DNA of 33,320 nucleotides from positions 1 to 33,320 of the forward strand of contig JAFRFB010000014.1 in NCBI GenBank assembly GCA_017434555.1, in the 5' to 3' direction. The position numbers and the translations under genes were made by a program. This DNA is from Methanobrevibacter sp. (GTDB taxonomy: Archaea > Methanobacteriota > Methanobacteria > Methanobacteriales > Methanobacteriaceae). The stretch's first letter is position 1. The number at the start of each line of letters is the position of its first letter. The notes below the pieces were generated by a model. The model searched no databases, had not been told where the DNA came from, and worked only from the letters and a program-made list of their open reading frames with translations. This document shows, one piece after another, positions 1 to 8,477 of the stretch.

Positions 1-336
1 TACATTCTAAAATAATAAAAAAAAGAAAGGATAGGAGTTTATTACGAATTTAAATAAAAATAACATGAAACCATTATGGCAAAAAAATTCAAATCTGAGT
101 TTCATCAAAATTTAAAATCAACAAAGTTTTTTAAAGAGTCTTAATTTTTCTTTGGAAATAATTTATATATTAATTTACAGATAAATATACATAATAAGTT
201 TAGGCATGATATTTTATTTAAATTAAATATTGATTCATGTATGTTCTTTAATTTACGGTTTAAACCTATGTTTACACTTAATGAAACTCTAATGATTTAA
301 ATTTATGTTATAAAAGTTTAGAATTGGTGGTTTATT
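1..336. other. AT-rich non-coding stretch upstream of mntA
   Basis: No gene longer than about 22 codons is visible. A 22-codon ORF begins at the ATG at 77 without a ribosome binding site and is not called. The right end carries the mntA control region: a TATA-like TTTAAATTTATG near 296, a second TTATAAAAG at 308-316, and a good ribosome binding site GGTGGT at 325-330, six bases before the mntA start. Confidence 0.5.
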
Positions 337-630
337 ATGATTTACACTCTTGATGAAATAAAAGAAAAAACAATACCTATTGCAATAAAATATGGTGTTT
401 CTAGCATGAGCCTGTTTGGATCTTATGCACGGGGTGAAGCAACTGATGAATCAGATGTTGATTTATTAATAAACAAAGGTGAAATCAAAGGTTTAATTGA
501 TTTTGTTGATTTTATCCATGATTTAGAACAATCTTTAAAATGTAATGTTGATGTTGTAACAACAAGTTCACATAATAAAAAATTTTTAGAAAAAATATGC
601 AAAGATGAGGTTTTAATCTATGGAAGATAG
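337..630 (+). CDS. mntA: MntA-type nucleotidyltransferase antitoxin
   Basis: Small (97 aa) minimal nucleotidyltransferase of the MNT family. The signature GSX10DXD is intact: G28-S29, then D40 and D42, in the segment LFGSYARGEATDESDVDLLI, with a further acidic strand (NVDVV) as the likely third metal ligand. In studied HEPN/MNT pairs such as that of Shewanella, MntA neutralises the HEPN ribonuclease HepT by adding AMP to a tyrosine near its active site. The gene overlaps the downstream HEPN gene by 11 bases, the usual coupled arrangement. A ribosome binding site GGTGGT lies six bases upstream of the start. The family call is firm. The antitoxin role is inferred from motif plus partner. Confidence 0.9.
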   Translation: MIYTLDEIKEKTIPIAIKYGVSSMSLFGSYARGEATDESDVDLLINKGEIKGLIDFVDFIHDLEQSLKCNVDVVTTSSHNKKFLEKICKDEVLIYGR

Positions 631-967
631 GGATTTAGAATATCTTGATAATATTATTGATTATTGTGAAAAAGTTGAGAATATTCTTAATGAATTTGAT
701 TCCAGTTATGATGAATTCATTGTAAATGATATTTTTCAATTATCTTGCAGTATGTGCATTATTCAGATAGGAGAAAATGTAGATAGGCTATCCGATGATT
801 TTAAGAAAAATCATAATCATATTCCTTGGCGCAGTATTAAGGATATGCGCAATATCATGACTCATAAATATGAATCAGCGGAGTTCGATGTGATGTGGTA
901 TGCATTGACAGTTGAAGTTCCGGAATTAAAAGAAGAGATAGTTAAGTTAAAAATCGGCAATTTGTAA
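620..967 (+). CDS. hepT: HepT-type HEPN ribonuclease toxin
   Basis: A 115-aa all-helical protein with the HEPN active-site motif RX4HXY: R77-NIMT-H82-K-Y84. The Arg and His form the metal-independent RNase site when two subunits dimerise, and the Tyr is the residue AMPylated by MntA in characterised pairs. It starts inside the last codons of mntA (ATGGAAGATAG, 11-base overlap), so translation is coupled. Length is typical of the HepT family (DUF86). Known targets in related systems are tRNA ends or mRNA; the target here is unknown. All key residues are present, so the toxin looks functional. Confidence 0.9.
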   Translation: MEDRDLEYLDNIIDYCEKVENILNEFDSSYDEFIVNDIFQLSCSMCIIQIGENVDRLSDDFKKNHNHIPWRSIKDMRNIMTHKYESAEFDVMWYALTVEVPELKEEIVKLKIGNL

Positions 968-1090
968 TATGCTAATCCTTCCGAATACATTACATAATAA
1001 GACATTGTAACGAATCTCTGTATTGGCCAATTCAAATAGTGCTTTAGCAGATATTAAATTACTTTTACCCACATTAAAAGCATGTATGAC
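961..1090 (-). pseudogene. Frameshifted HEPN-domain remnant
   Basis: Directly downstream of the minus-strand nucleotidyltransferase gene, where a HEPN partner is expected, the minus strand reads as two partial HEPN-like pieces in different frames. The upstream piece contains SNLISAKALFELAN, and after a +1 shift near 1020 the next piece contains MSYYVMYSEGLAYYK, which resembles the helix SYYAMxxAAxAL of many HEPN proteins. The remnant runs into the 3' end of the convergent hepT and no C-terminal RX4H motif is left. It could also be chance reading of AT-rich DNA, but the position and the SYYVMY match favour a dead toxin. Confidence 0.45.
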
Positions 1091-1091
1091 A

Positions 1092-1397
1092 TTATTCGAT
1101 TACAATACCTTCTTTAAGAACATTATTTAAAAATGGATAATCAATAGTCTTGTTGAAATGCTCTTCACTCATGACATGCGGGGATATGAATTCATCCTTT
1201 TCAAGAATAATGTCAACTGCCGCACTATTAATCTCATCAGATAATTCATCAGAATTAGTTGTGATAATTAAAATATCAATATCTGATTCTTCCGTGTCAT
1301 CACCACGAGCTACAGAACTGAATAATATGATTTTGACAATATCATCAGAACGTATAGCATCAGCAAACTCACGAACAATATTATACCGATTATTCAT
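1092..1397 (-). CDS. Second MNT-type nucleotidyltransferase, orphaned
   Basis: A 101-aa minimal nucleotidyltransferase with the strand-turn LFSSVARGDDTEESDIDILI. The two catalytic aspartates are kept (D39, D41), but the first Gly of the GS pair is Ser (S27-S28), a conservative departure from the usual GSX10DXD. AVDIILEKDEF supplies the likely third carboxylate. The ribosome binding site AGGTGAT lies just before the start on the minus strand. It is not closely similar to the mntA at 337, so it is unlikely to be a recent duplicate. Its natural HEPN partner appears only as a broken remnant downstream, so this may be an antitoxin that outlived its toxin, or a gene now acting alone. Confidence 0.8.
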   Translation of the reverse strand: MNNRYNIVREFADAIRSDDIVKIILFSSVARGDDTEESDIDILIITTNSDELSDEINSAAVDIILEKDEFISPHVMSEEHFNKTIDYPFLNNVLKEGIVIE

Positions 1398-1736
1398 ACA
1401 TAATCACCTTTATTGATAAGCAGTTTTTATAATAAATAATATCCAATTCATTAATAAAAAATATTTGCCAACTGCGATTCCATGAAAAAAACAATGCCCA
1501 TCATATGGAATACATCCTGTCCACAATATGCAAGGATATAATTCTTATTACTGTAATAAAAAGATTTTTTAAATTTTTTGATTAATGAATTATCTATCTC
1601 TCAATAGGAAATTAATTTAATAAAATACCTACTGAAATACACATCCTTATCCACAAATTTAATTAACCTGCCAAATCTAAACTATAATATAGAAATGTTA
1701 AGAGAAAAATAATTAATTGATATTTAAAGTGATATT
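1398..1736. other. Intergenic gap with an uninterrupted minus-strand fragment
   Basis: Most of this gap is AT-rich. On the minus strand about 49 codons between 1600 and 1454 are open and have a protein-like composition (pieces YCGQDVFHMMG and FFMESQLANIFY), ending at a TAA at 1451-1453, with no plausible start. It may be the tail of a lost gene; the family is not recognised. Close to the right end, ACTATAATATAG near 1681-1692 is a TATA-like element suited to the GTPase gene at 1737. Confidence 0.35.
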
Positions 1737-2765
1737 ATGATGATACCAACGATACCTACTCCTGATGAAATATTGGATAAGGGATTCAGCAGAGGAAAGA
1801 AAGCTGCTGATTTACTCAGAACACAAAAAATCCCTAAACATTTAAAAGGTAAAAAACTTGAGGAAAGAAGAGTTGTTACTGCATGTCAGGTAATGAAAGA
1901 CAAATTAAAATCAATTATTGATGCAGTTCCAGAAATTGAAGAATTACATCCATTTTATCAAGATTACATAGACATTACAGTTGGAGTGGATTCAATGAAA
2001 CAAGCATTGGGTGCACTTAACTGGGCATATGGTATTCTAGCCCAATTGGAAAGGGAATATTCAAATAAAATTAAAAGAAATCCTTCCGAAAGGGCCAGTT
2101 CAATTCAAAGAGAAGCATATGGAAGAATTGCATCCGTTATAAATAAAATCGAAAAGGATCTTGACTTTTTGGATTTTGCAAAAGCCAGTTTAAGAAACAT
2201 GCCTACAATTGACTTTGATGCAACAACCATAGTAATTGCAGGATTTCCGAATGTAGGAAAATCCACACTTTTAAGACAACTCAGTGGTGCTGATCCGCAA
2301 GTAGCCAATTATCCATTTACAACAAAAGGAATTCAAATAGGACACACAGAAAGACACTGGAAAAGCATCCAATTCATTGACACCCCAGGATTGCTTGACA
2401 GACCAGTTCTGGAAATGAATGATATTGAAATGAATGCAATTGTTGCTTTAGAACATTTGGCAGATGCAATATTATTCATATTTGATGGATCTGAAACCTG
2501 CGGATTCCATTTGGACAGCCAATACAATCTATTAAAACAGATTGAAAAAATATTTAGTGAAATACCAATAATTTACTTATTCAATAAAATGGATATTGAA
2601 CAGGATGAAGAATATATTAATCAGTTTGTAGACAATCCGGAAAAGACTTTATTTATATCCGCTCTTGATGGTGATGGAGTAGATAAAATCAATGCAATTA
2701 TAGATACCATTGAAAAAATAGACAGAACCCCGGAAGTGGATGAGGAAGAATTAGATTACTACTAA
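1737..2765 (+). CDS. NOG1-family GTP-binding protein
   Basis: A 342-aa P-loop GTPase of the OBG/NOG1 group. The first 160 residues are the helical NOG1 N-terminal domain. The G domain follows: G1 GFPNVGKST at 169-177, G3 DTPGLLDRP, and G4 NKMD preceded by IIYLF. In eukaryotes NOG1 is a 60S ribosome assembly factor; the archaeal homologues are shorter and are thought to act in large-subunit biogenesis, which is inference here. It ends with an acidic tail (DEEELDYY). GTGAT at about 1727 is the likely ribosome binding site; either of two adjacent ATG codons (1737 or 1740) may be used. It stands alone, with a TATA-like box upstream. Confidence 0.88.
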   Translation: MMIPTIPTPDEILDKGFSRGKKAADLLRTQKIPKHLKGKKLEERRVVTACQVMKDKLKSIIDAVPEIEELHPFYQDYIDITVGVDSMKQALGALNWAYGILAQLEREYSNKIKRNPSERASSIQREAYGRIASVINKIEKDLDFLDFAKASLRNMPTIDFDATTIVIAGFPNVGKSTLLRQLSGADPQVANYPFTTKGIQIGHTERHWKSIQFIDTPGLLDRPVLEMNDIEMNAIVALEHLADAILFIFDGSETCGFHLDSQYNLLKQIEKIFSEIPIIYLFNKMDIEQDEEYINQFVDNPEKTLFISALDGDGVDKINAIIDTIEKIDRTPEVDEEELDYY

Positions 2766-2771
2766 AGATAA

Positions 2772-2834
2772 GTTTATATATGTGTATTGCTAATCTATTA
2801 TCAAACATATAGGAAACTAATTAAAAAGAGGTGA
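2772..2834 (+). promoter_or_regulatory. Archaeal promoter and ribosome binding site of the Hsp20 gene
   Basis: GTTTATATATG at 2772-2782 is a near-consensus archaeal TATA box, predicting transcription from about 2803. AGAGGTGA at 2827-2834 is the ribosome binding site. The GTG inside that site must not be taken as the start; the ATG at 2840 has the proper spacing. Confidence 0.65.
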
Positions 2835-2839
2835 AAACC

Positions 2840-3433
2840 ATGGTCGAAAAAGATGTTCTTGAAGAAAAAATAAACGAAAGAAAAGAAAAATTCGAAGAAA
2901 AAAAAGAAACCGTCGGAGAAAAAGTTGATTCAAAATACAACGAGAAAAAAGAAAAATTCGACGAAAAAAAGGAAAAAGGTAAAGTTTACTCTGAAAAATT
3001 TGTCAACGATTTAAATACCACTATTGATGAATTTAAAGACAACCTTAAAAACATGCAAAAATATGCTGATGAAAAAATCAACGAATACAAAAATGCTACC
3101 ATAAGTAATTTAGCAGTTGATTTAATCGAATCAGACGATATTTACTACTTAAAAGTTGCAGTTCCTGGTCTTGACAAAGATGAAGTTGAAATTGAAGCAG
3201 GTGACAATGACATTGTAATTACCGCTACATTCAAACCATTCATTGAAGAATTAGAAGATATTGAAGATGCTAGAGTAATCGCATCTGAATTAACAGTAGG
3301 AAAATGCTCCAAAACTGTCAGATTCGAAAACAGCATCGAAATAGAAAAAATTAAAGCAAAATATAAAACTGGTGTAATCTTAATTACCATTCCAAAATTA
3401 ATTATACCAAAACATAAAGTAACTGTAGAATAG
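2840..3433 (+). CDS. Hsp20/alpha-crystallin small heat shock protein
   Basis: A 197-aa chaperone that would hold unfolding proteins in a soluble state. The C-terminal half (about residue 90 onward) is an alpha-crystallin domain: LKVAVPGLDKDEVEIEAGDN, then GVILITIPKL, the usual last strand. The first 80 residues are unusual: almost pure Lys/Glu with a loose repeat around EKKEKF(D/E)EKKE, predicted to be a long charged helix or coiled coil instead of the usual hydrophobic N-terminal arm. I chose ATG 2840 because the in-frame GTG at 2831 lies within the ribosome binding site. A strong TATA box is upstream and a perfect terminator hairpin downstream, so it is a single-gene unit. Confidence 0.88.
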   Translation: MVEKDVLEEKINERKEKFEEKKETVGEKVDSKYNEKKEKFDEKKEKGKVYSEKFVNDLNTTIDEFKDNLKNMQKYADEKINEYKNATISNLAVDLIESDDIYYLKVAVPGLDKDEVEIEAGDNDIVITATFKPFIEELEDIEDARVIASELTVGKCSKTVRFENSIEIEKIKAKYKTGVILITIPKLIIPKHKVTVE

Positions 3434-3446
3434 ACGTTGAACTTTA

Positions 3447-3487
3447 TCTACTCTAATCATTTAGAGTAGAACTATTTTTTATTTTTA
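3447..3487 (+). terminator. Hairpin plus T-run after the Hsp20 gene
   Basis: A perfect 10-bp inverted repeat TCTACTCTAA / TTAGAGTAGA with a four-base loop (3447-3470), followed by ACTATTTTTTATTTTT. It lies 13 bases after the stop codon. Confidence 0.8.
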
Positions 3488-3518
3488 TTCACCACTTAAA
3501 AACTTAAATAACAATTTT

Positions 3519-3713
3519 TTTAAGGTTTTAATTTCATCAGTGACAATTAGTGCTGTGCATATCTTTCCAGCCGTTAATATGTGCCAATATTCCATCAGTT
3601 GATTTGATTTGCATACAAAATCAGTGATAAAAAACACTTATTATCCCGGTGCAATTGAAACAGAACTTCTAAATAACACCATAAAAACAGAAGCTGTTGA
3701 AGAATTTAACTGA
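3519..3713 (+). pseudogene. Remnant of a short-chain dehydrogenase/reductase
   Basis: Between 3531 and 3713 one frame reads like the C-terminal half of a classical SDR enzyme with one internal stop (TGA 3600-3602). In order it gives ISSVTISAVHIFPAV, matching the SDR 'ISSxAGxxxFP' catalytic-serine strand; a degraded stretch where the YxxxK helix should be; and YYPGAIETELLNNT, matching the 'PGxxxTEL' segment after the Rossmann core. The catalytic YxxxK is not recognisable and the N-terminal NAD(P)-binding half is missing. This is a decayed gene, not an expressed enzyme. A short piece in another frame, 3734-3772, is not assigned. Confidence 0.6.
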
Positions 3714-3783
3714 AATGTGGTTTAAAAAAAAAAGAATCATACATTGTTGTTGCCCATCTCGGAGGGCTAAAATAATTAATAAT

Positions 3784-3808
3784 AACAGTAGAATATTTTT
3801 CTACTGTT
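3784..3808 (-). terminator. Hairpin terminator after the SIS-domain gene
   Basis: A perfect 10-bp inverted repeat AACAGTAGAA / TTCTACTGTT with a five-base loop lies eight bases beyond the stop codon of the minus-strand SIS gene. T-rich tails flank it on both strands, so it could stop transcription from either side. Confidence 0.65.
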
Positions 3809-3816
3809 TTTTAAAA

Positions 3817-4824
3817 TTAGTATCTTACTTTACCGATGTGTCTTGTAGCACCAGGATCTTCACCATTGAAATGTGCCAAGTAATAGACAAACCATTCAAG
3901 AGGAACTACAAAGATTAATGGAGATAATAACTTATCTACATCAGCATAGTCTTTTAATTCATAAAGTATAACTTTTGCTTCAAGATTATTGGAAAAATCA
4001 ATAGCTTTTCTTGTAATTTCATCAGATTCAAAACCACAATCAAAGATAATCATAGGAACGTCCTTTTCAGCACGTTCAATTAATCCGTGTCTGAATTCAG
4101 AAGCGTATAACGGACAGGCATGTTTGATTGCTCCTTCCATAAGCATTGTCATTGCAACTTTAAATGAAAGGCCGAAGTTAGGTCCGCTTCCTAAACAGTA
4201 GAATATATCTTCATACTTATATTGCTCAGCTAATTTTTTACCTTCTTCTTCAGTTGTTTTGAGCAAATCTTCAATGATATCTGGAATTTCTTTTAATTGA
4301 GATAAGAGTTCATCTTTATTTTCATAATCAGATGCTGAAAATAAAATCTGATAAAGACAAGCAATTTGAGTTACATAGGTTTTTGTACCTAAAATAGCAG
4401 TTTCAGTTTCACATCTTGTGGTAATTGGAGTTTTAGCTTCTTTAATCATGGAACTATCTGGCTCATTGGAAATAGAAACGGTATGAATTCCATATTCATT
4501 AGCACGTCTGAGAGAAGATAATGTATCAGCAGTTTCTCCAGACTGGGATGTGAAAATTGCTATTGAATTTTCTCCTTTTTGTAAAAATTTATTATAATAA
4601 AACTCATAACCTGAAAATACTTCGATATTCATTGTAGTAGACATTCTAAGTGCGTCTCTAACACTGTAACAGGTTGATATTGAACTACCACAACCAATTA
4701 AATAAACTTTATCTGCATTTTTAACTAATTGTGAAACTTCATCCATAGTGGATAATTCACTTTCAAAGGTTTTTCTAAGTGAATCTGGTTGTTCCATCAT
4801 TTCATCATACATTTTATAGTTCAT
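3817..4824 (-). CDS. SIS-domain sugar-phosphate isomerase (GlmS isomerase-like)
   Basis: A 335-aa protein with two SIS domains, which bind phosphosugars. The first has [13 protein letters not shown] (about 43-55) and the Ser-rich loop [14 protein letters not shown]. The second starts near LGSGPNFG. The C-terminal tail resembles the GlmS tail that closes over the active site. The N-terminal glutaminase domain of full-length GlmS is absent, so it may use ammonia to make glucosamine-6-phosphate, or may be a deglycase of the FrlB/AgaS type; the sequence alone does not decide. Amino sugars are needed for pseudomurein and glycans. The ribosome binding site AAAGGAG is nine bases before the start. 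Confidence 0.75.
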   Translation of the reverse strand: MNYKMYDEMMEQPDSLRKTFESELSTMDEVSQLVKNADKVYLIGCGSSISTCYSVRDALRMSTTMNIEVFSGYEFYYNKFLQKGENSIAIFTSQSGETADTLSSLRRANEYGIHTVSISNEPDSSMIKEAKTPITTRCETETAILGTKTYVTQIACLYQILFSASDYENKDELLSQLKEIPDIIEDLLKTTEEEGKKLAEQYKYEDIFYCLGSGPNFGLSFKVAMTMLMEGAIKHACPLYASEFRHGLIERAEKDVPMIIFDCGFESDEITRKAIDFSNNLEAKVILYELKDYADVDKLLSPLIFVVPLEWFVYYLAHFNGEDPGATRHIGKVRY

Positions 4825-4916
4825 GAAAAAAACTCCTTTAATTTTTATATAATATATATAGTTTCTTTTTTAAAATATAAAAAGTTTTTTTATAAAAGAA
4901 ATATAATTTATAAATA
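4825..4916. promoter_or_regulatory. Divergent promoter region, SIS gene and DUF447 gene
   Basis: This 92-base spacer drives two genes in opposite directions. Toward the SIS gene it has TATA-like stretches (4851-4862 and 4871-4885, read on the minus strand) and an AAAGGAG site. Toward the DUF447 gene TTTTTATAAAAG at 4887-4898 sits about 25 bases before the ATG at 4917, with no ribosome binding site, so that mRNA is probably leaderless. Confidence 0.55.
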
Positions 4917-5543
4917 ATGGAGATTGATTTAACAAAAATTGGTATGTTTAAAGGCCAACAATATGAAACAATTATTAGTACAGTCAATTGTGATAGTGAA
5001 GTGAATGCCGCACCGATTGGAATACTTTGCAGGGAAAAGGATAAGGTGATGTGCCGTATTTTTAAAGGAAGCACGACATTGGAAAATATTATTTCACAAA
5101 AGGAATTTGTTGTCAACATTACACAAAATCCTGAATTATTTACCTGGTCCCTTCTTGATAATCTCCAAAAAGATGATTTCAACAAAGATTTATCCATAAA
5201 AAACGTTGACTGCTATTTTAAATGCAAAGTTACAGATATTAAAGAAGCAGTCAAGCAAAGTGATCCGATCAAAAAGAAATCCGAAGCCAATGTCATTAAA
5301 GCAGATGTTTGTGAACTGGTAATTAATAAAGAGACTAAAGTTTACAATAGGGCTTTTGGCTGCGTTATAGAAAGTCTTGCTAATTTTTCAAGGTTTGACA
5401 TTGTTGATAATGAAAAAAGAAAGTTCTATCTTGACTCATTTAAGGAATCATACAGGGTTGTAAAAAAAGTCGGTTCCCCTAAGGACAAAAAGGCAATGGA
5501 TACAATTAAAAATAAATTAAAAGAAAAAGGTTATGAAATCTAA
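4917..5543 (+). CDS. DUF447 FMN-binding split-barrel protein
   Basis: A 208-aa protein of the DUF447 family. The N-terminal part reads like a flavin-reductase split barrel: [19 protein letters not shown], then KGSTTLENI and [13 protein letters not shown] Methanothermobacter member of this family (MTH863) has a crystal structure with bound FMN; the reaction is unknown. The family is common in methanogens and sometimes linked with tetrahydromethanopterin-related genes, which is weak evidence for function. The start has no ribosome binding site but a well-placed TATA box, suggesting a leaderless transcript. Its stop overlaps the stop of the convergent adenine deaminase gene by four bases. Confidence 0.75.
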   Translation: MEIDLTKIGMFKGQQYETIISTVNCDSEVNAAPIGILCREKDKVMCRIFKGSTTLENIISQKEFVVNITQNPELFTWSLLDNLQKDDFNKDLSIKNVDCYFKCKVTDIKEAVKQSDPIKKKSEANVIKADVCELVINKETKVYNRAFGCVIESLANFSRFDIVDNEKRKFYLDSFKESYRVVKKVGSPKDKKAMDTIKNKLKEKGYEI

Positions 5544-7264
5544 CCTTTAATTACATCAATAAATTCAAAGTTATCTCCATCAAAAAGACCCATATCAGAT
5601 ATTTTTATGGATGGAATAACTAAAAGAGCCATAAATGCCATCGTCATAAATGGAGAGTCCAGTTTACAGCCTAAAGCAGCAGTCATCTTATGTAAAATTT
5701 TTAATTTGTGTGCTACATCATAGACATCCTTATTAGACATTAATCCTGCTATTGGAAGTGATAAATGGTCTGTGAAATCCTCACTTACAACAGCAATACC
5801 TCCTTTATTTTCAATGACCGTATTTACAGCTTCAGCCATTTCTTCTGAGTCATATCCAACAACTATAATATTATGGGAATCATGGGCTATAGATGAAGCG
5901 ATAGCTCCTTTTTTAAGGCCAAATCCTTTAATGAAAGCATTGGCCATATTGTTATTGCCATGTCTTTCAACGACAGAAATTTTCAAAATGTCTTCATAAA
6001 TATCAGGCATTACTTTACCGTCTTCACAAAATAATCTTGCAGTAGTTTTTTGGGTAATTAAATCACCATTAAAACATTCAATAACATTTACTTCACATTC
6101 ATCCCCGTCAAACAATACATCAAAGTCCTGAGGAGCCTTTTTATCAGCAACAATACGGTTTTGAGTCGTGACTTCGGGAGCATCAAACAATACATTTTCC
6201 CCATCAAAAACACATTCGCCTGCAATATATGTCTTTAAAATATTGAAATCAATGATATTATCAATAATTATGAAATCTGCCTTAGCACCTGTAACAATAG
6301 CACCAGCATCCAAATTATAATGGGAAGCCGGATTAATAGTCACCATTTCAATAGCTTTAATTATATCGATGCCCAAATCAACAGCCTTTTTAACAGATTC
6401 GTTGAGGTGTCCATGAATCAAATCGTTAGGATGCTTGTCATCACTCACTATAAAATCAAATATCGGAGAGTGAATTCTTCTCTCGAGGACTTCAGTTGGA
6501 ATTATTCCAAAACTTTCCTGATGTTTCAAATGATTTATCCTATCAGAAAAATCAAAAAGTGCTTCCATATCCTTGGCAGATGACCCATCACGAACCATAA
6601 TTTTCATACCTTTCTGCTTTTTTTCAATAGCTTCAGCAAAATTGCTGCATTCGTGGTCAGTCACTATATATTGTTCCATGTATTTATCCAATTCTTCACC
6701 AGAAACCAGTGGTGCATGACCGTCAATAGGCTTTTTATATTTTCTGGCCAATTTTAATTTCTTCAAGACTTCCTCATCACCATTGATAACACCCGGAAAA
6801 TTCATCATCTCACCAAGAGCAACAATTTCATCTTTTTTAAGCAAATATTCAACATCGGATGAATCCAATATAGCACCTGATGTTTCAAAAGAAGTTGCAG
6901 GTACACAGGAAGGAGCTGTGAAATAAAAATTAAACGGAACATGGGATGCATTTTCAATCATGAATTCAATCCCTTCAATTCCACTGACATTAGCTATTTC
7001 ATGAGGATCGCACACAACAGAAGTAGTACCATGCCTTACCGCTATTTTTGCAAATTGTGCTGGAGTAAGCATGGAACTTTCAATATGGATATGTGAGTCA
7101 ATGAATCCTGGAAGCAGTAATCCATCGACATCGACTTCAATATCATTATCATCTATTATAGGAACAATATGCTTAAAAATACCATCTTCAATTGTTATTC
7201 TGGCCGGATAAACTGAATTAGTCAATACATCCAGGATATAAGCAGTAAATTCCATTTTAATCAT
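5540..7264 (-). CDS. ade: Adenine deaminase
   Basis: A 574-aa amidohydrolase converting adenine to hypoxanthine and ammonia in purine salvage. The metal-binding motif DSHIHIES (H58, H60) is followed by [19 protein letters not shown], and further catalytic segments include [12 protein letters not shown]-like and [10 protein letters not shown]. The C-terminal adenine deaminase domain ends with [20 protein letters not shown], characteristic of the Ade family. Length is normal. It overlaps the end of the upstream gene by eight bases (ATG 7264 lies inside its last codons), so the two are co-translated. An alternative ATG at 7255 has GGATGAT before it and is equally plausible. Confidence 0.93.
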   Translation of the reverse strand: MIKMEFTAYILDVLTNSVYPARITIEDGIFKHIVPIIDDNDIEVDVDGLLLPGFIDSHIHIESSMLTPAQFAKIAVRHGTTSVVCDPHEIANVSGIEGIEFMIENASHVPFNFYFTAPSCVPATSFETSGAILDSSDVEYLLKKDEIVALGEMMNFPGVINGDEEVLKKLKLARKYKKPIDGHAPLVSGEELDKYMEQYIVTDHECSNFAEAIEKKQKGMKIMVRDGSSAKDMEALFDFSDRINHLKHQESFGIIPTEVLERRIHSPIFDFIVSDDKHPNDLIHGHLNESVKKAVDLGIDIIKAIEMVTINPASHYNLDAGAIVTGAKADFIIIDNIIDFNILKTYIAGECVFDGENVLFDAPEVTTQNRIVADKKAPQDFDVLFDGDECEVNVIECFNGDLITQKTTARLFCEDGKVMPDIYEDILKISVVERHGNNNMANAFIKGFGLKKGAIASSIAHDSHNIIVVGYDSEEMAEAVNTVIENKGGIAVVSEDFTDHLSLPIAGLMSNKDVYDVAHKLKILHKMTAALGCKLDSPFMTMAFMALLVIPSIKISDMGLFDGDNFEFIDVIKG

Positions 7265-8477
7265 CCATTAATGCATTGTAAAGTAATGGTAAAAATGTTC
7301 CAATATCAGTAACAATACCCAGTACCTGAGCACTGCCCCTATCGGACAATTTAGTAACGGTAGATGGATTAATATCTACACAAATACTTTTAACTCTGGA
7401 AGGAAGTAAGTTACCCATAGCAATTGAATGAAGCATTGTTGAAATCATTATAACCATGTCCACTTCCTGGGCATATTTTCTCATAAGCTTTTGAGCTTCA
7501 ATAACATCAGTGATTACATCTGGAAGAGGACCGTCATCACGAATGGAACCTGCTAAAACAAAAGGAACATCATTTTTAATACATTCATACATTATTCCAC
7601 CGGTTAATGTTCCGTCCTCAACTGCATTTTTAATAGAACCTGAACGATTAATCTTATTTATTGCCCTCATGTGGTGAGTATGTCCATGAGCAACAATCTT
7701 TCCGGTTTCCACTTCAATACCCAAGGAAGTTCCAAAGAGATTTGATTCAATATCGTGAGTAGCCAGTGCATTTCCGGCCATGATTACATCAATATAACCC
7801 TCTCTGATTAAGGAAGCCAAATATTTGCCGGAGCCTGTGTGAACAATAGCCGGTCCACCGACAATACCTATTTTTCCGCCTTTAGATTTGATTTCTTTCA
7901 TTTCTTCAGCGATACCTCTGATTACATTCATTAAAGGCTTTTCAGATGAAACATCACTGTTCATGAATTCAAATACCTGGTGTTCTTCTCTTGATCTGTG
8001 TGGTGGAGTAACTTTAACACCATCAAGACCAACGACAATCTTATCGCCGGCTTTTACCTCAGCAATAGGTTTTACAAAAGCACGTCTGTTTTTTTCATCA
8101 ACAACAACCAGACAATCCATTTCAATGTCTTCAACAGGAATCCAATTTCCCCCATAAAAGATATGTGTAGTGTGATTGGATGAAGAGTAAAAACCTTCAG
8201 GAGCAACTTTATCTTTTGTGGATGCCACCAACTGAACCTCTTTAAGTTCATCAATTGATGCACCGAGAACGGATAATTCATCCAATATAGATTCTAACAA
8301 TTCGGGAGAATCAGCTGAAACTTCAATTTTCGCCCTACTTATATCAGATTTTTTTCTTCCAACATTGATTTCTAAGATATCAAATTCGCCTCCTTTGTCC
8401 ATAATTATTGCCATTGTTCTAGTTAAGGTCAATGAGTCAATAATATGTCCAGAAAGACTAATAGTTCTTTTATTCAT
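7257..8477 (-). CDS. Archaeal ornithine cyclodeaminase (LOR/SDH, TIGR00300 family)
   Basis: A 406-aa protein of the TIGR00300/LOR-SDH family. The N-terminal LOR/SDH domain (about 1-110) precedes a conserved middle with [16 protein letters not shown], and the C-terminal half is a dinucleotide-binding domain ([19 protein letters not shown], then [19 protein letters not shown]). A Methanococcus maripaludis homologue (MMP1218, from memory) was shown to be an NAD-dependent ornithine cyclodeaminase making proline and ammonia; it is unrelated to the bacterial OCD fold. The gene leads a two-gene operon with ade. GGAGC lies ten bases upstream of the start and a TATA-like CCATATATAATATT at 8501-8514. 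Confidence 0.8.
   Translation of the reverse strand: MNKRTISLSGHIIDSLTLTRTMAIIMDKGGEFDILEINVGRKKSDISRAKIEVSADSPELLESILDELSVLGASIDELKEVQLVASTKDKVAPEGFYSSSNHTTHIFYGGNWIPVEDIEMDCLVVVDEKNRRAFVKPIAEVKAGDKIVVGLDGVKVTPPHRSREEHQVFEFMNSDVSSEKPLMNVIRGIAEEMKEIKSKGGKIGIVGGPAIVHTGSGKYLASLIREGYIDVIMAGNALATHDIESNLFGTSLGIEVETGKIVAHGHTHHMRAINKINRSGSIKNAVEDGTLTGGIMYECIKNDVPFVLAGSIRDDGPLPDVITDVIEAQKLMRKYAQEVDMVIMISTMLHSIAMGNLLPSRVKSICVDINPSTVTKLSDRGSAQVLGIVTDIGTFLPLLYNALMDD

Noticed and set aside
3734-3772. A fragment of an acyl kinase (ESYIVVAHLGG)
   Set aside because: The resemblance to the VAHLGGG loop of butyrate kinases covers only about ten residues, with no supporting sequence on either side.
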